DNA of 64,000 nt. Source: Hoplostethus atlanticus. Lineage: Eukaryota > Chordata > Actinopteri > Trachichthyiformes > Trachichthyidae. Both the position numbers and the translations under genes were made by a program. Positions 10,440-24,013 of this stretch are shown here, piece by piece. The first letter of the stretch is position 1. The number at the start of each line of letters is the position of its first letter. The stretch is taken from positions 2,698,001 through 2,762,000 of the forward strand of contig JAXDDX010000002.1 of NCBI GenBank assembly GCA_034670405.1. The letters run 5' to 3'. Below the pieces are notes generated by a model. The model made no database searches. It worked only from the letters and a program-made list of their open reading frames with translations, and had not been told where the DNA came from.

Positions 10440-12787
10440 CTATTTTTTGTAGGCTTGCTGACAGAAGGATTCGATTATGGTGCCAGCCAGCCACTCTCAG
10501 CCAACAGAGAGATGGGGGCAGGGTGGGTGGGAGTGGGTGCGGTGAAGGAGGCGGGGATAAGTGTTGGAGCAACAAGGGACTGCAACAGCCAGGGTCACTG
10601 AGGACAAAAAACGTTTTGATGTATACTGTTCCCCTTAAAAACTGCATAAGATGTTACAATTGTCACCTTAAATCCTGACAAAGGTCTATCTCTGTCACGT
10701 ACCAGTGCAAACTACTTAAATAATGCCTTGTCAAGTGAAGGGGGGAGGTAAGAAAACCACCTTTGTCAACAGTGACACAGCTTTGCACCATTTTGGGTCA
10801 GCAGTCAGCTACTTTTAAGCCAGAGAATTCATGAAAATATCATCATGATCAAAATGACCAAAATATCAGTTTACTTTTAAAACAATAGGCAAATGTAAAA
10901 CAATGAAGATCATTCAAACAGTTTGCAGTTATCCAATGATAAAAAAAACCCCAGCTCATTCTCAGAAAAAAATATTTTACAAGATTATAATGAAAGTTCG
11001 CCCCCTAGTGATGGTCTGTTCGCCATGCAAGTTACCTTGCATTAAATTCTATCCTGTTAAGTGCACAGATACTCAATAAATGTAGTAGCAGTGTATGACA
11101 TAGATTGCAAATTACAAAACACTGGTGGCTAGGCTACCATCAAGAGAGACTAGAAATCCTGGGATTGGTTGCAGGGAATAGACAGGCTTGGCTTGAACAG
11201 GGAATTGCATATGCATAACTGAAATGCATATTTAAAACTCATATTTTCTAAATAGTCTGATCAGATATGTGTGTTATTGTATGATGCTTTTATTTTTCAA
11301 ATACAAATATCTCGTCATCAAATATGAAAATATGTTACAAATTGCATGTTTTTTTTCCAGACCTTGCAAATACAAATACGAAAAAATAGTTGAGTCATAC
11401 AGTACATAAAATAGTTATTTTACACAGGTTTAAATACTGTTTTTTTAAACAAGTCTTCAGAATGAACAATACTGTTTTCCTTTTTAGAGCCGTACGCACA
11501 ACGGAATTACAGTTTTTTTCGATTGCTTTGACTCATTTTGCAGAGCAGAATTTCAATGTACAAAACTCAAAATGCAAAGTGCCAAACTGACTTTCAAAAT
11601 TCATACTCTAAGACACTACATCCTATGCTGACATACAAAGTGCAAAACTCTGAATCACTCCATCCTCAGAGTACAGCCACCTAACATTACAACAATGTTG
11701 CAATGCTTATTACTACAAACGCAGATCACTAAATCAATTCAACAGGCGTTTGTTGTCATGTCTGATCACTTCCAGCAACCTTGCCCACTTGAGTAGCATT
11801 GCAACACAATTGATAGTCTCTTCACCAAAACATAAAAGGCTGCTTAGAAACCTGAATGGCAGTTTCTGACAACATGTAGCAGGCCGATGAGGTTGGCAAT
11901 GAAGGACAGGGTCGTCGACGGGGTTGCGGTCATGGCCGTGGCCAACGAGTCAGAAGGCATGCAGTTGTGTCAAATGAAATTAGAGCCACTGTGATCGACC
12001 ATGTTGTAAACAAAGGTCTAAGAAGAAGATTTTACCAACGCTGCTTTGCAAATGAAGATATCAGATTCGATGTACATGAAATTCTGTGGCCAAATGCAGC
12101 AGAGAGGCAAAATGCTGCTTAAGCACTGAAATGCATGGTTTTTTTTTTACTGTAAAGTTTTTTGTTACTGTAACTGTTGTTTTTGTTTTTACTGTAAAAT
12201 ACAGTTGAGTTTAGTGCATTACTGTATGATTTCTTTCATATACAGTAATCTACTGTAATCTAATATTTTGTTTGTCTTCTATAAAAACACAAGCTATATA
12301 TATATATATACTGCAGTCTATCACAGGGGATGCTTGCTGTACTTCATTTGAAGTACTTATGAGTAAATGACTCTTGCATAGTCTTTTTTGATGACAATTA
12401 TTTAGTGTTTGACAGCATTATTTGATAATGGCCATTGTATTTGAAAATGCACCAATAATTAAACTTCAACGATGAACATATCCAAAGTTCTGGTGCTATG
12501 ATAAACTTTTGCAGATAATATTCTCTCATTTGACACTGGTATTTTTATTTTGCATGCTATATTAGATTTTGAACCCAAAATGAGCAGTATAGCATTCTGT
12601 GTTAAGAGTTTTGCACATTGAAACTCTGTTGTGCAAATTGAGTCAAAGCAATCGAAAAAAACTGTAATGTGTGAAAACGAGATGTGAAACCAAAGACAAA
12701 GAGCGGCGTCTTTGTGGTCAAATGCATTTGTCAGTGCGGCATGTAGGCTGTATAGTGATGCGGTTTTACTAAATGTCTCAAGTTCTG
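10440..12787. other. nefl-cabin1 divergent intergenic region
   Basis: About 2.3 kb between the two divergent genes. Half of it is the Tc1/mariner-type element at 11510-12664. The remaining left part (10440-11507) is AT-rich, with no gene I can support. Local signals include a G-rich stretch near 10510-10560. Confidence 0.6.
11510..12664. mobile_element. Internally deleted Tc1/mariner-type DNA transposon
   Basis: A 1155-bp element is flanked by TA on both sides (11508-11509 and 12665-12666). It has 58-bp terminal inverted repeats at 11510-11567 and 12607-12664, beginning CAGTTTTTTTCGATTGCTTT and matching at about 52 of 58 positions. The middle (about 11881-12122, plus strand) keeps a short transposase-like frame: a Gly/Arg-rich stretch, then SNEIRATVIDHVVNKGL, then a C-terminal-like piece with FDVHEILWP before a stop. 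The N- and C-terminal pieces are directly adjacent, so the catalytic DDE core is missing and the copy is non-autonomous. The TA target site and the IS630/Tc1-like C-terminus support the superfamily; the exact family is inferred. A (TA)n run sits at about 12293-12311. Confidence 0.75.
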
Positions 12788-13022
12788 ATTGGCTACATGA
12801 ATGCACCCACAATAAATTGTCCAATAAGCGACGACCTTACTAAAAAGCGGGTAGAAGGGTTGCTGTGACGTAAAACAACACTAACGTTTACAACAACAAA
12901 GGATGATGTTTTGAAGTTTTGAACTTAGTTTGTGCATCATTCCCCCATATAAACGCGGTCTTCTCACCCTTTCTTGTCTTGTCAAAGTCACAGTATGCAT
13001 GCAGTTATAATGTGGATGAACG
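12788..13022 (+). promoter_or_regulatory. cabin1 promoter and probable non-coding first exon
   Basis: CCAAT boxes occur in both orientations (ATTGG at 12788-12792, CCAAT at 12821-12825), with a CRE-like TGACGTAA at 12866-12873 and a weak TATA-like ATATAAA at 12947-12953. About 25 bp on, a putative exon ends at 13022 in a consensus donor (GTAAGT). It would splice to the exon starting about 13671 (after TTTCTGTAG), which carries the start codon. An upstream ATG at 12995 opens a short frame that, after splicing, ends before the main ATG. The exact TSS is unknown. Confidence 0.55.
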
Positions 13023-13725
13023 GTAAGTCGTTTCAGCTTTGCACGTGATGGTCACCCGGTGAGGCTAACTGTACGTTAGCTAGCTCACGTTATATATTTA
13101 GCGGAGTTAGCTTGCTAGACAGTCTAGCCGAGAAACTGTATCTATTTTACCACCAGCGGACACACGTTCATTCTGTGTGGTTCATCGGGTATGAATGTCT
13201 TCATTTGCTCAGGAGAGATTCGCAGGGCAAGCTGACAGTCTATTGCTGTACCCGCTGCAGAGATAACCTAGCTAAGTTTTGAGTGACAATTAGGCTAAGG
13301 TTAGTCCCAAACCCTTCTCGGTCGGTAAACGCTATCAAGTGACATACCACCTTGCTTGCCCAGCTCTCTGTCCCATCAGGATTTATTTAGACCCAAGAGG
13401 CTCTCGAATACACGTAACCTTACATAAACGGAATAAGCATAAAACAGGCTACTGAGGACTGGGTAGTAGAAAGACTTGTCACTGACAGATGTTTTCAGTA
13501 GGCCTTTTCTCTGGCGATAGGACATTAAAATGGGTGTATCCACCCAGTCTATATGTTTTCTTTTACATAGACTTTTCTTTTTACTTTTCTCTTTGCCTGC
13601 TTTTTAGACTATGTATGTGATGTTTACTGTGTAATTGTATATTGTTCCCCTTTCATTACATTTCTGTAGATCCCGTCAAAAGGTATTAAGCTTGAAGTTG
13701 GAAGATCTGCCTCGTCGATATTAAA

Positions 13726-15724
13726 ATGGTATGACCTCCTAGTCAGCTAGTCAGTGCATCCTCAGAAACGTGTTGTGCATTTTACTTATGCAGCTTATGG
13801 TTGCATTGGTTATTCTTCAACAAACATTGCTGTTGTCAGCTACCCTAACAATCAGCCATTCCTGAGCTATATATCTTGCTTGTCTTCCTTCATGTTTTGT
13901 TCCAGATCCGGATCGCAGCATTGAATGCTGCTTCAACAGCTGCTGATGAGTCTCAAGATCCCCTGAGAAGTAACAAGGGTCAGACCAAGGAGGCTCAGGT
14001 ACAGATTGTGACTGATTACACAAATTAATCAGTAATATTAGGCCTATCTACTAATGCAGACATTTTCTTCCTTATATTTAAATGAGTTGTCTGACTTATT
14101 ATTTCTCTGTAGGAAGCAGAGGCCTTCGCTTTATATCACAAAGCTTTAGATCTTCAAAAACATGATAAGTTTGAAGAGTCTGCCAAGGCCTATCATGAAC
14201 TTCTTAAAACTCCGTTACTCAAAGAGGTAAGATGTCACACAGCGTATAGCCATGTCCTCTTATCAGGGTTCCTAAGCAGGTCTCTAAAATCTGCCACAGC
14301 ATGCAAAATTAATTTAATTGATTTCCAGGTCTTGAAAAAAAATGTGGGTACTGCTCAAAAACCTATGGAAAAGTCTGTGAAAATATTGTTGTTCAGAAAC
14401 AATGACATTCACGACATTTGTTGTTGGTAAAAAAATATTCTTCAGTGATATAGCCTAATTGACAGTTACATTGACCAGCCACATACTGTACATCATATTG
14501 AACACATAATGTCGACCAAAATCTCCACACATTCAAGAAGTTAGGATAAGGTGAATAATGGAATTTGAAAATGTAAACTGTGCGGGAACCCAGTGTTATC
14601 ATTCATTTTTCTTGATAGCACTAAGATGAATCTGCATTGCACTTTATTTGGAGCCATATTTGATACACCCTCTAATGTTTTAGGCCATGCCCTCAGATGA
14701 TCAGAGAGTGGGTCTCAAGCATCCCGGGCTGATGTTGAAATACTCTACTTTTAAAAACTTGGCTAGTTTGGCTGCCTTGCGAGATGACTTGGAGACAGCT
14801 ATGCAGTTTTACTTGGAGGTAAAACAATCAAAATACCAAAATAGTACCAGTCTATTGTTATTCCTATGGCGTTGGACCATTTTGTACAATAAAATGAGAA
14901 TGCCTTTTTAATGCACATTAATTACACTGTAGTGTGTGTTCACATCCTATTTGCTGATCTATTCTTTTCCTAGGCTGTTATGTTGGATTCCACTGATGTG
15001 AACATGTGGTACAAGATTGGTCAGGTGGCTGTGCGACTGATGCGCATACCTCTGGCCCGGCATGCCTTCGAGGAGGGTCTGCACTGTAACCCAGACCACT
15101 GGCCCTGCCTGGACAACCTCATAACAATTCTCTACACACTCAGCGACTATACCTGTACTTCATACATCTTTATAAGCTCTTTGCTCTTTATCATCTCTCA
15201 GCACATTACCAATGTTCTTTTGAAGTGTAAAATGGTTGCAGTATAGAAAGGGGTGAACTATCATCTGTGCATGTTTTTCCAGGCTGTTTGTATTTCATCT
15301 CCAAAGCCCTAGAGAAGGATCACCTTTACACTAAAGGACTGGTGTTGAAGGAGAAAATCTTTGAGGAGCAGCCCTGTTTGAAGAGGGACACCATGCAGAT
15401 GTTCTTGAAATGGTGAAGCCAACTCAGTCTGTATTCCTCAACTCCATCTTTTGAAAATGTGTAGCTGTATAGCTGTTCTATACTTACACACTATACACAT
15501 CAGTGAACCCCTTTGAACCGCAAGTTGATTCTGAGTTTTACAAACCTCTGCGCTGTGGTCTATTCTGTGTGCAGTGATATGTCTATTCACTATGTGGATG
15601 TGGAGGAAGAGGAAATCCAATCCATTATGCAGGAGGCAGTGGAGCTACGGAAACGCAGACAGGCTCTCTCTTATCGTGAACCAAAGCCAGACCTTGTCCT
15701 GATTCAGCCCATACGCTGCTTCTC
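13726..15724 (+). CDS. cabin1: cabin1 coding exons 1-7: N-terminal TPR region (residues 1-268)
   Basis: The first coding exon contributes only the start codon, the last three bases before its donor. The second continues IRIAALNAA, as in mammalian CABIN1. Residues about 33-70 ([20 protein letters not shown]) form a tetratricopeptide-like helix pair. A second TPR-like stretch follows at about 116-175 ([20 protein letters not shown], then [12 protein letters not shown]). These repeats are the protein-interaction surface of the N-terminal half. The exon at 14974-15154 uses a donor inside the TGT codon region and joins the exon at 15283 to give [13 protein letters not shown], which settles that junction. 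No oddities beyond the one-codon start exon. Confidence 0.93.
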
Positions 15725-18700
15725 GTGAGTGCTATACTGCTTTGTTTCAGTGTTTTGTTTGCCCATCTGGATTGTTTTATCCAAATCCGTCACTTATGAA
15801 ATCGCTTTAAATGGGAATAATACTCAATCAAGAATTGCTTTCATTGCTTTGTGAGTATAATGCTCATGAACAGCTCTTTCCCAAAGCTAGAAACTAGAGA
15901 ACCAGCGCATAATTCTTGGTTAAGCTCCACTGACAATGGAATAGTGACTTGCTGGGCTCATGCAGTGTAAACTTGTATGACCAGAAGTGCTTTACTTTAT
16001 GGTTGTGCTAGTAATTTTGAGTGAGCCATATAAATTAAACAGCGACATTTCCGTTTAACATGATTTGAGCCAATACAAATGAGCTATTATTCTGCTCTTC
16101 AGGTGGAAGCATGTGGGCGAGAGCTTTCTTGCAATGTACAGACATCAGACAACATGTGAGCCGCCACGTCCTAGTCTTGGCCGCAGGATTGACCTGTCAG
16201 AGTACCGTGACCCCAACTGCCTCCAGAACCTGCCCCAACCAAGCAGCCCAATTAGCATGGGCCAGACCACCGTGCCCAGCAGCAGCCCCAGCTCGTCCCT
16301 GCCACCACTACCGCTTCCTGAGCCAGCAGCTCTGCCCCAACCCAGCACTCAGCCTCAGATCACCCCCAGCCATACCACTGTAGAAGTCACCACAACTGTT
16401 CCCACTGTTGGTAAGTTGTTTGCTTAGGCGAATGACTAAATTACTTGTAATTACATGTTGATGTCAGTACTTATATTTCTAACTATAGCAATTGTAATAC
16501 TATTGTATTACTGTTATGCAGTCTGATGTAATTATTTGTTGTTCATGCTGCACCTTCACAGTTATGGATACTTCACTAACAGAAAAAGTGAAGAAAGCCC
16601 CAAAGAGGAAACGTGTGATGGAAGATAATGGCGAGCAAGCCAAGCGACGCTCAGCGCGTGTCCGAAATACAAAGTGCAAGAAGGAAGAGAAGATTGATTT
16701 TCAGGAGCTGCTTTTCAAATATCTACCTTCCAGGTAGTTGTCTCACAACCTCAAATGAAATGTTGCTATTTGTAGCTCTGTTTCTAACAACCACTCCCCT
16801 GGCTCCTCTTAGGCTAAAGAAGTTTGATCCTGAGGATGATGATGAGAGCCTGAGTAATCTTGAGACCCAATGTGATGGGAAGAATGACGCACAGCTTCTC
16901 CGTGGGAGTTGCTTGCCTGTGGACTCAGTTGAATACATGGAATCTGGTATGTACTTGTGTGGGCCAACGAATGCAATCTATCGACCCTCTATACCATGAA
17001 CATGGACCCTTGTTATTTGGCCCCAAATAACTTTCAGTGACGAAGTGACTTAACAGGTTGACAAAATATACAAACAAAGTTCAATTAAAGGCATAAAACA
17101 GTATCTTAATAATTTTGACTGCATCCTATTTTCAAATAATTTCATACCTTTTCCGTTCTGGTGGCTTTAGCGGCCGCCAACATATTCTCTATGCAGGAAA
17201 AACCCTGGTATCTACATTTCATAGTCTACTGGCATGTTGTCTTTTCTTTCATTGTATTAACAAACTTATTCCCTTTGTAGAACAACAAGATGTTCACAAC
17301 TTCCTGCTCAACAATATGGCCAATGGTGGAATACTAGACCTGTTGATGCGCTATCTGAAAGCAGTGGGTCAGAAGTTCATGGTGGGCTGGCCTCGGGGGC
17401 TGACAGCTGTTGTGCTAGATGTCTATCAGGCATGGAGGAAGCACAGCAGCAGCCTTCCTAACCCTCTGCTTCGAGACTGCAGCAACCAACATATTCGGGT
17501 AAAGGACAGAAGAGCCAGTTGTTTAACTTCTTGATGAATTGAATTGCATTCCTTTAAGCCTCAGGACTCACCTGACAGGACATAGGATCCTCAGAAAATT
17601 CTGGGGCTCCACAATATAATTAATAGACTCGAAATGGCTAGGTGTGTTGTCTTTATTGTGCTAGTGGTTGATGTTTGCTGTTGGTTGTTTTGATGTGGCT
17701 TACCTTGCCCCTGCAAGACACAAACACTGGAGACATGGAAAATCCCTGTCTAACTGGAGGCCTGAGCAAGAAAATTGATTGTTTTGAGCATCTGAAAAGC
17801 ATAGTTGTGGAAAATTCTACTAATTATTCTACTGTCTATGATTTTCTCAACACATTCACCTCTTTGTGATAGGGAACCCAAATGTTGTTTTACATTGACC
17901 TCATAGGTTGCTTTTGGCTTGTGTTAAAGTTGAAAGTGAGCAGATATTTCAGGGCCCAATCTGGACATCAAGATTCAGTTTTGGCCAGACTCACAAACCC
18001 CTGGGGCCAATTCGGGTTTTTCAGATATTTTCTTCGTTTTGAACCAAGTTTTCAGTCAGAATGGGCCTCATATTTTGCACCATGATGAATTGAATTGTTT
18101 CTGTTACATGTACAGGAAATGTTGGCGATGAGCTTAGCATGTATGGAGCTGCAGCTGGAGCAATGGTCACATAGCAAAGGCAAGATTGGTAAGTGCCAAT
18201 GAACTAGCCTTGACTCACAGCATCTGTCTGGTGAATAAAGACATTACACTGTTCTGATTTTGGGGAGGACTATGGATATGGATCACCGCTGATTGGATTT
18301 TGATGAAACTTGGAGGAATGATGCATCTCATTATTGCAATTGCAATAACTTTGTAAATGATACCGATTAGCCCAAGGGGGCCGGGTTTTTTTGTTCGTCC
18401 ATGTGTCATGCACAATATATCAGATAATTGTATTTTGCCTACTGTGAGTGATGCATCTCACCATTTAAAATAAAATGACACTGATTAGCGGGTGGGGAGG
18501 GTGTCCAGGTCAAAACCAGGTGAGATATTTGTTATTGATTGGCTGAGAGGGTGGGCACATCATTCGTGGGGGATGACATGTTATTGTTGCCTTGCTCAAT
18601 TTTCTCTTGTCTTGTTTAGTGTCTCCAAGACGGAACAGCATGGGTCAGGGCAGTGATGCAGCTGATGCAGAGGTCCCTGGGCAGCACTTCCAGGGTGATC

Positions 18701-21700
18701 TGTTACTCCTGGCCTTGGGTTCTTCCCAAAGGGACCTTTTTGAGGATGACTGGATGGATGTTATGGTGCGTGTCTACTGGCTCAAGGCACGATTCTTGGC
18801 CCTTCAGGTAAGGTCTCGTTGTACTGTTTTGTTTACCTGACTCGATACAGTGGGAGCTTAACTCTCAGAGCCAAAAATGGGTCATTGATGGCTCACAGCC
18901 AAAAATGATCTCCTTCTCTGCATGCTTATTTGTTTTTTTGTTTTTCTCAGGGGGACATGGAGCTGGCCCTGGAGAGCTATGATGTCTGCACAGGGCTGTT
19001 GCATAGCAAGCCAAAGACCCCAGAGGGAAAACCTTACACCATCAACCTGCCTAACCTACGTGTAGATTCAGCAATCTCAGTGGAGGAGGTCAGTGTCGTT
19101 GCAGATAAAAACTCTCAGATGCAAATGTGTTTCTCAATTCATACATATTAGTAACACAACAACTTTCCAATTATTTTTTATTCATGTTTTACTTGCAAAT
19201 AACCATGCCATTGTGCAAAGAACAAGTTGCCAATTCCACCTCTGTGTATCTAGTATGGAGTGCACTCTGCAGGATATGCTAACACTTTAGAGATGATTCT
19301 AAGGCAGCTTGTACTATCCACTAAACATACAGAGTTTATACAGTGTTTCCTGTAGAAAAATCGTTTCTGCGTAAAATGGAAGGTAAACATGCATTTAGGT
19401 ACATTTTTCCTTTATCAATGTTATATAGCGTGAGTAAGTGCAGTGACAGTAGTTACGATATTATTTCTTTATATTAAAAGACTATGATTATTGCTCACCT
19501 AGTCAGGTATACTGACGTTACACTTAAAATGACAATGATTAAATCATGTGGGTCAAGTTACCTGGGTGTGCTGCCCCAAAAATAGTGCTCCCCTCTACTT
19601 GCAGTGACACTTTTTGGCCTGGAGATATATGTTGTATTCACTGTGGAACTCAGTTGACAGTTTGTTCCCAATGAAATGAATGAATACAATGAAATGTCGA
19701 GCCAACAACTCTTGCTAAGGCGGGCCGCCTTGCTATAAAGCACTGCGGGTAACCCTGGTATACGAAGTGTAGTATGCACCATAGCAAACCAAATAAATAC
19801 TTGGTTTGCACTTTCGAAAGGTGCAAGTGCAATCTTTTTTTATTGCACAACAGTAAATTCATGAAAGAGCTTATTAGCAAAAAAGTCAGCAGATTCCTTT
19901 TAAGAGCTTCTCTATAGCCATTTTGGTTGCAGGTTTAATGAAAGCCCTTCTATCTCCATGGACAGATTGACAAGAGGCTGAAGTGTCTGGAGCGTTGTCA
20001 GTCTCTGGAGGAGATCCAACGCCTCTTTGAGTCTGGGGACTTTGAGTCTGTTGTGCGCCTGTTGCTGCCCACCTTTAACTACGGCGGCAGGAGCAAACCT
20101 CTGGAGTTTGTCAGCTCGGCACCAGAAAGGCCTGCTCAACTGATGCTGTTGCAGGTTAGTTATGTTGCAAGTCATAACCACACTAGTATCTGTAATGACT
20201 TTAAACAAACATTATATATTTGAATAAGCCACTGAGGGGCGAACGGGTTGAACTTATTTAGGACGCCCCTCAGTGGCTTATTCAAATATATAATGTTTGT
20301 TTAAAGTCATTACATTCAAGTCAAAAAACTGTTTGCCTTTCCCGTTCATTCACACCTGTCTCCCCTCACCATTCAACCACCTATATGCACATCCACACAC
20401 TGCTCCACCCCATGTTCAACCACTGAACTGCATGTGCACCAGATGAGGACACAAAACCACATAATGGCTCCAACAGTATCAATTAATTCTACATCACTTT
20501 GGTAGCACATGATATTGAAATGTGTGATGGTTGACATTTGGTCATTCTGTGGCATAGAACTCGCTGTTGAAGCAGCATGACTACCAGCAGTGTCTGGAGT
20601 GCACTGAGTTGGCCCTGAACGAAGCCCTGCAGCAACTCAACTCTGTTCCGGCCAGCTCCCCCTCTGCTAAAGAGGTGTGGGTCAACACCATCACACAGTT
20701 GCTGGATGGTATCGAGGTCTGCTTCACCGAGGACCCAGAGCTTCTCAGCAGGGTCCCTCGCTTCTCCTACATGGCCCGACTGGCTAACAACCTCATCCAG
20801 GTCAGACGTGTGCTAAACACTATTTTTTGCTAACGGAATTAATAAACCTTTGTGGGATATAAAATCGATATGTCTGTATGGTTGTTGTTGTGTTTCCAGC
20901 TGATTGATCTCAGCATGACCATATCTGAAGATCCCAAGGAGCCTTATTTCTTCTCGGTTCTGCCTTGGATTATCCTGCATCGCATTATCAAACACGAAGA
21001 GGCTGCTTTTGACTGTATGCTTCGACAGCACATGTCTGTAGGGGATGATGAAGGTTTGTTGAATTCCCATTTTCAAGCCCTCAGTTTTCCTCTGATGTTT
21101 ATGCCTTTTTAGTTGTTACACTGATTGATACTGTTAAGTCTCATCCTCAGATGACTCAAACACTCCCATGCTGCCCTCGTCCCTGATGTTGCTGAATACA
21201 GCCCATGAGTACCTTGGCCGTCGCTCCTGGTGCTGCAACTCGGATGGTGCACTTCTCAAGTTTTATGTGAGTTAGTTGAAGCCCTGATCAGGATATTGAT
21301 ATGTGTATTGTGTTAGTGCTGTCATTATTTTCAGCATTTTATTGCATTCAGAACTCCTCCAGTTAAAATCAAATCAAAAAAATCTAAATAAAATCAATCA
21401 AAATATCATTGGCTTAAATCACCATTAAAGTGCAATGCTCACAGAGCAGTGCAAGGCAGGTTCCACATCAAACAGTAATGTAGCCTACAACGGTTTCATG
21501 GTAGTTTTATACATTTATATAGAAAATAACATGGGAGAATTTGATTTTGCAATTGGGTAAGACATTTTGTCACTGAGCGGATGAATGAAAAAAAGTGGCA
21601 ACATTATTATGAATGCAATGAAACACAACTACCACCATGACAAACAGCAATCCCAATCAGCTGCTTTCTAATTCCATTTGAGTATTTGGGAGGAAAGCAG

Positions 21701-23951
21701 GTTATATAATGTATATATGTTTGGTGTAGGTTCGAGTTCTGGAAAAAGAGCTTGCAGCCTCTTCAAACAAAGACTCCCATCCCTACAAAGAGGAGCTGGA
21801 GATGGCCTTGGAGCAGTGTTTCTTCTGCCTATATGCTTACCCAAGTAAGAAGAGCAAGGCCCGCTACCTCGAGGACCACTCTTCTCCACAGGTCAAAAAC
21901 ATTATATCTTTCTAAGCGCTTTTGGTTTAGTGTATCATCATTTGTTACATGAAGATCATTTATGAGAAATGCATGCAGCCACTGTTGTTTGTTCCTAAAG
22001 CAGCCTGAAGCCAATTTTCATAATTTTCATAATTGTTCTACTGTAGCTTGTTGCTGTCACATTGGTGGCATTTTGGGTATGAGAGTGTAGTCAGTTCTGT
22101 CAACGAGAAGTAATGTATTAACATGAAAGTCAATCCCATCTCACCTTGCTTGGTCTAAGATGGTGGCATGTCAGTAAACACTTGTTCTATCACCCTGTCG
22201 GATTTACCATTAGATTATGACAATGAAACACAAAATTCTAAATAGTGTGATATTTATAGATTATGGCCAAATCCTTTTGGTGGCGTTAGATTTACATTGG
22301 TATGTGTTGGGTGTGGCTACTACTGGCACATTCCCCCACTCCTTTGAGGCTTGGCTTTGAAGACATGCCTGCTTCCTGGCCCCCTGGTCTCTTGTGTTTT
22401 TGTAATGTATTTGTCCAGCCACTAGATGGTTGTCAGTCCCACAGTTGAGTGTTGGCACATTTAGATGAGTGGCATTCTAACTGTAATGCAGTAATTACAG
22501 TTTCTAATGGAGTTTGCAGGTTGAACATCTGAGTCATATCACCCTGAGACGGTCACAAAAACAAATCAATGCTTGAATAAACAAACTGATTCACTTTCAG
22601 GGAGCTTGAATTAGGTTAAATATCTGTATCAGAACTTCCCCTGAGCCCACGGCCGTTTTACACTGATATAATTGTCTGATATTAACATTTTGTATGTATT
22701 TAATCTATGTTTGGACTGCAGGTTGAGCTGCTGTGGGGCAATACCCTCTTCATGTTCCAGTATTTCAAACCGAAGACACTGCCTGAGTTTGATAGCTACA
22801 AGACCAGCACAGTATCTGCGGACTTAGCCAATCTACTGAGGAGGTTCTCTGGCATTGCTCCCCCCAGTGACACGCCCACCATCACCATGGATGAAGTGGC
22901 AGCCTACATCGAGGGCACGACCACAAAGGTCAGTCAGTGGGCCCACACTGAACGTTAAGAGCACCAATGAGTCACACATGCTAAATGAGTGGATGTTGAT
23001 TATCACAAGCTCCCTGTATTACCATGGTTGTTTTTTAAGTCATGCTCAGCCCTTAAGTCCCCTCTGAAATCTCAGTCGTGATGTGGTTTGAATCTCTGTT
23101 TGTCGAAATTGTTATTACTAAAGAAGCACTGCATTCTGTTCACTTTAAGGCCCCTTGCCTTCCCGAGGGTGGTGCACCAGCGCCTCCCATCATCAATGAG
23201 ATCTACTACCTTATTGCTGACTACCACTTCAAGAACAAGGAGCAGTCCAAAGCCATCAAGTTCTATATGCATGACATCCGTGTGTGTCCCAACAGGTTGG
23301 CACCGGTGTAAATACCTTGGGAGAATAGAAACACTTTGGTTATTCTGTCCTGAATATTTTTACATAACATTTACATTTTTACAAGTAAAGGTTTACATTC
23401 ATAATAAGAATCACTACTTGCCAAGTACAGTAAATGTACTGGAATTCATCTTGGTGGCGTTTGTGCAAAGGCAGTCTGTGTTTTCCATCAGGTTTGACTC
23501 CTGGGCTGGTATGGCTCTAGCCAGGGCCAGCCGTATTCAGGACAAGCTCAACTCCAATGAGCTGAAGAGTGACGGACCCATCTGGAAACACTCGCAGGCT
23601 GTGCTCAACTGCTTTAAGAGGGCCCTGGAGATAGACCGCTCCAACCTGTCTCTGTGGATCGAGTACGGGACCATATCGTACGCCCTGCATTCCTTTGCCT
23701 CACGACAGCTCAAGCAGTGGCGCAGTGAGCTGCCCCCAGAGGTGGTTAAACAGGTGAGGCGCATGTTAACGTGAGCAGAGTTCTCTTGTCACTGTGGTGT
23801 ATCTGCTGCCAGTTTGCTGTGTCCAATTTTGTGTCCGATTTTCCACCTCTATGAGCTAAATAGATGTCACGTCCTGTCACTTCTGGTCATTCTACATGTG
23901 AATTTCCTGTTGAGTAAATTGATCTGTCCCCTTGAGCTAGATCGCTCATGA

Positions 23952-24013
<62 letters not shown>

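Noticed and set aside
11881-12122. A functional transposase gene
   Set aside because: The frame holds only terminal pieces and lacks the catalytic core, and a stop lies just upstream of its start.
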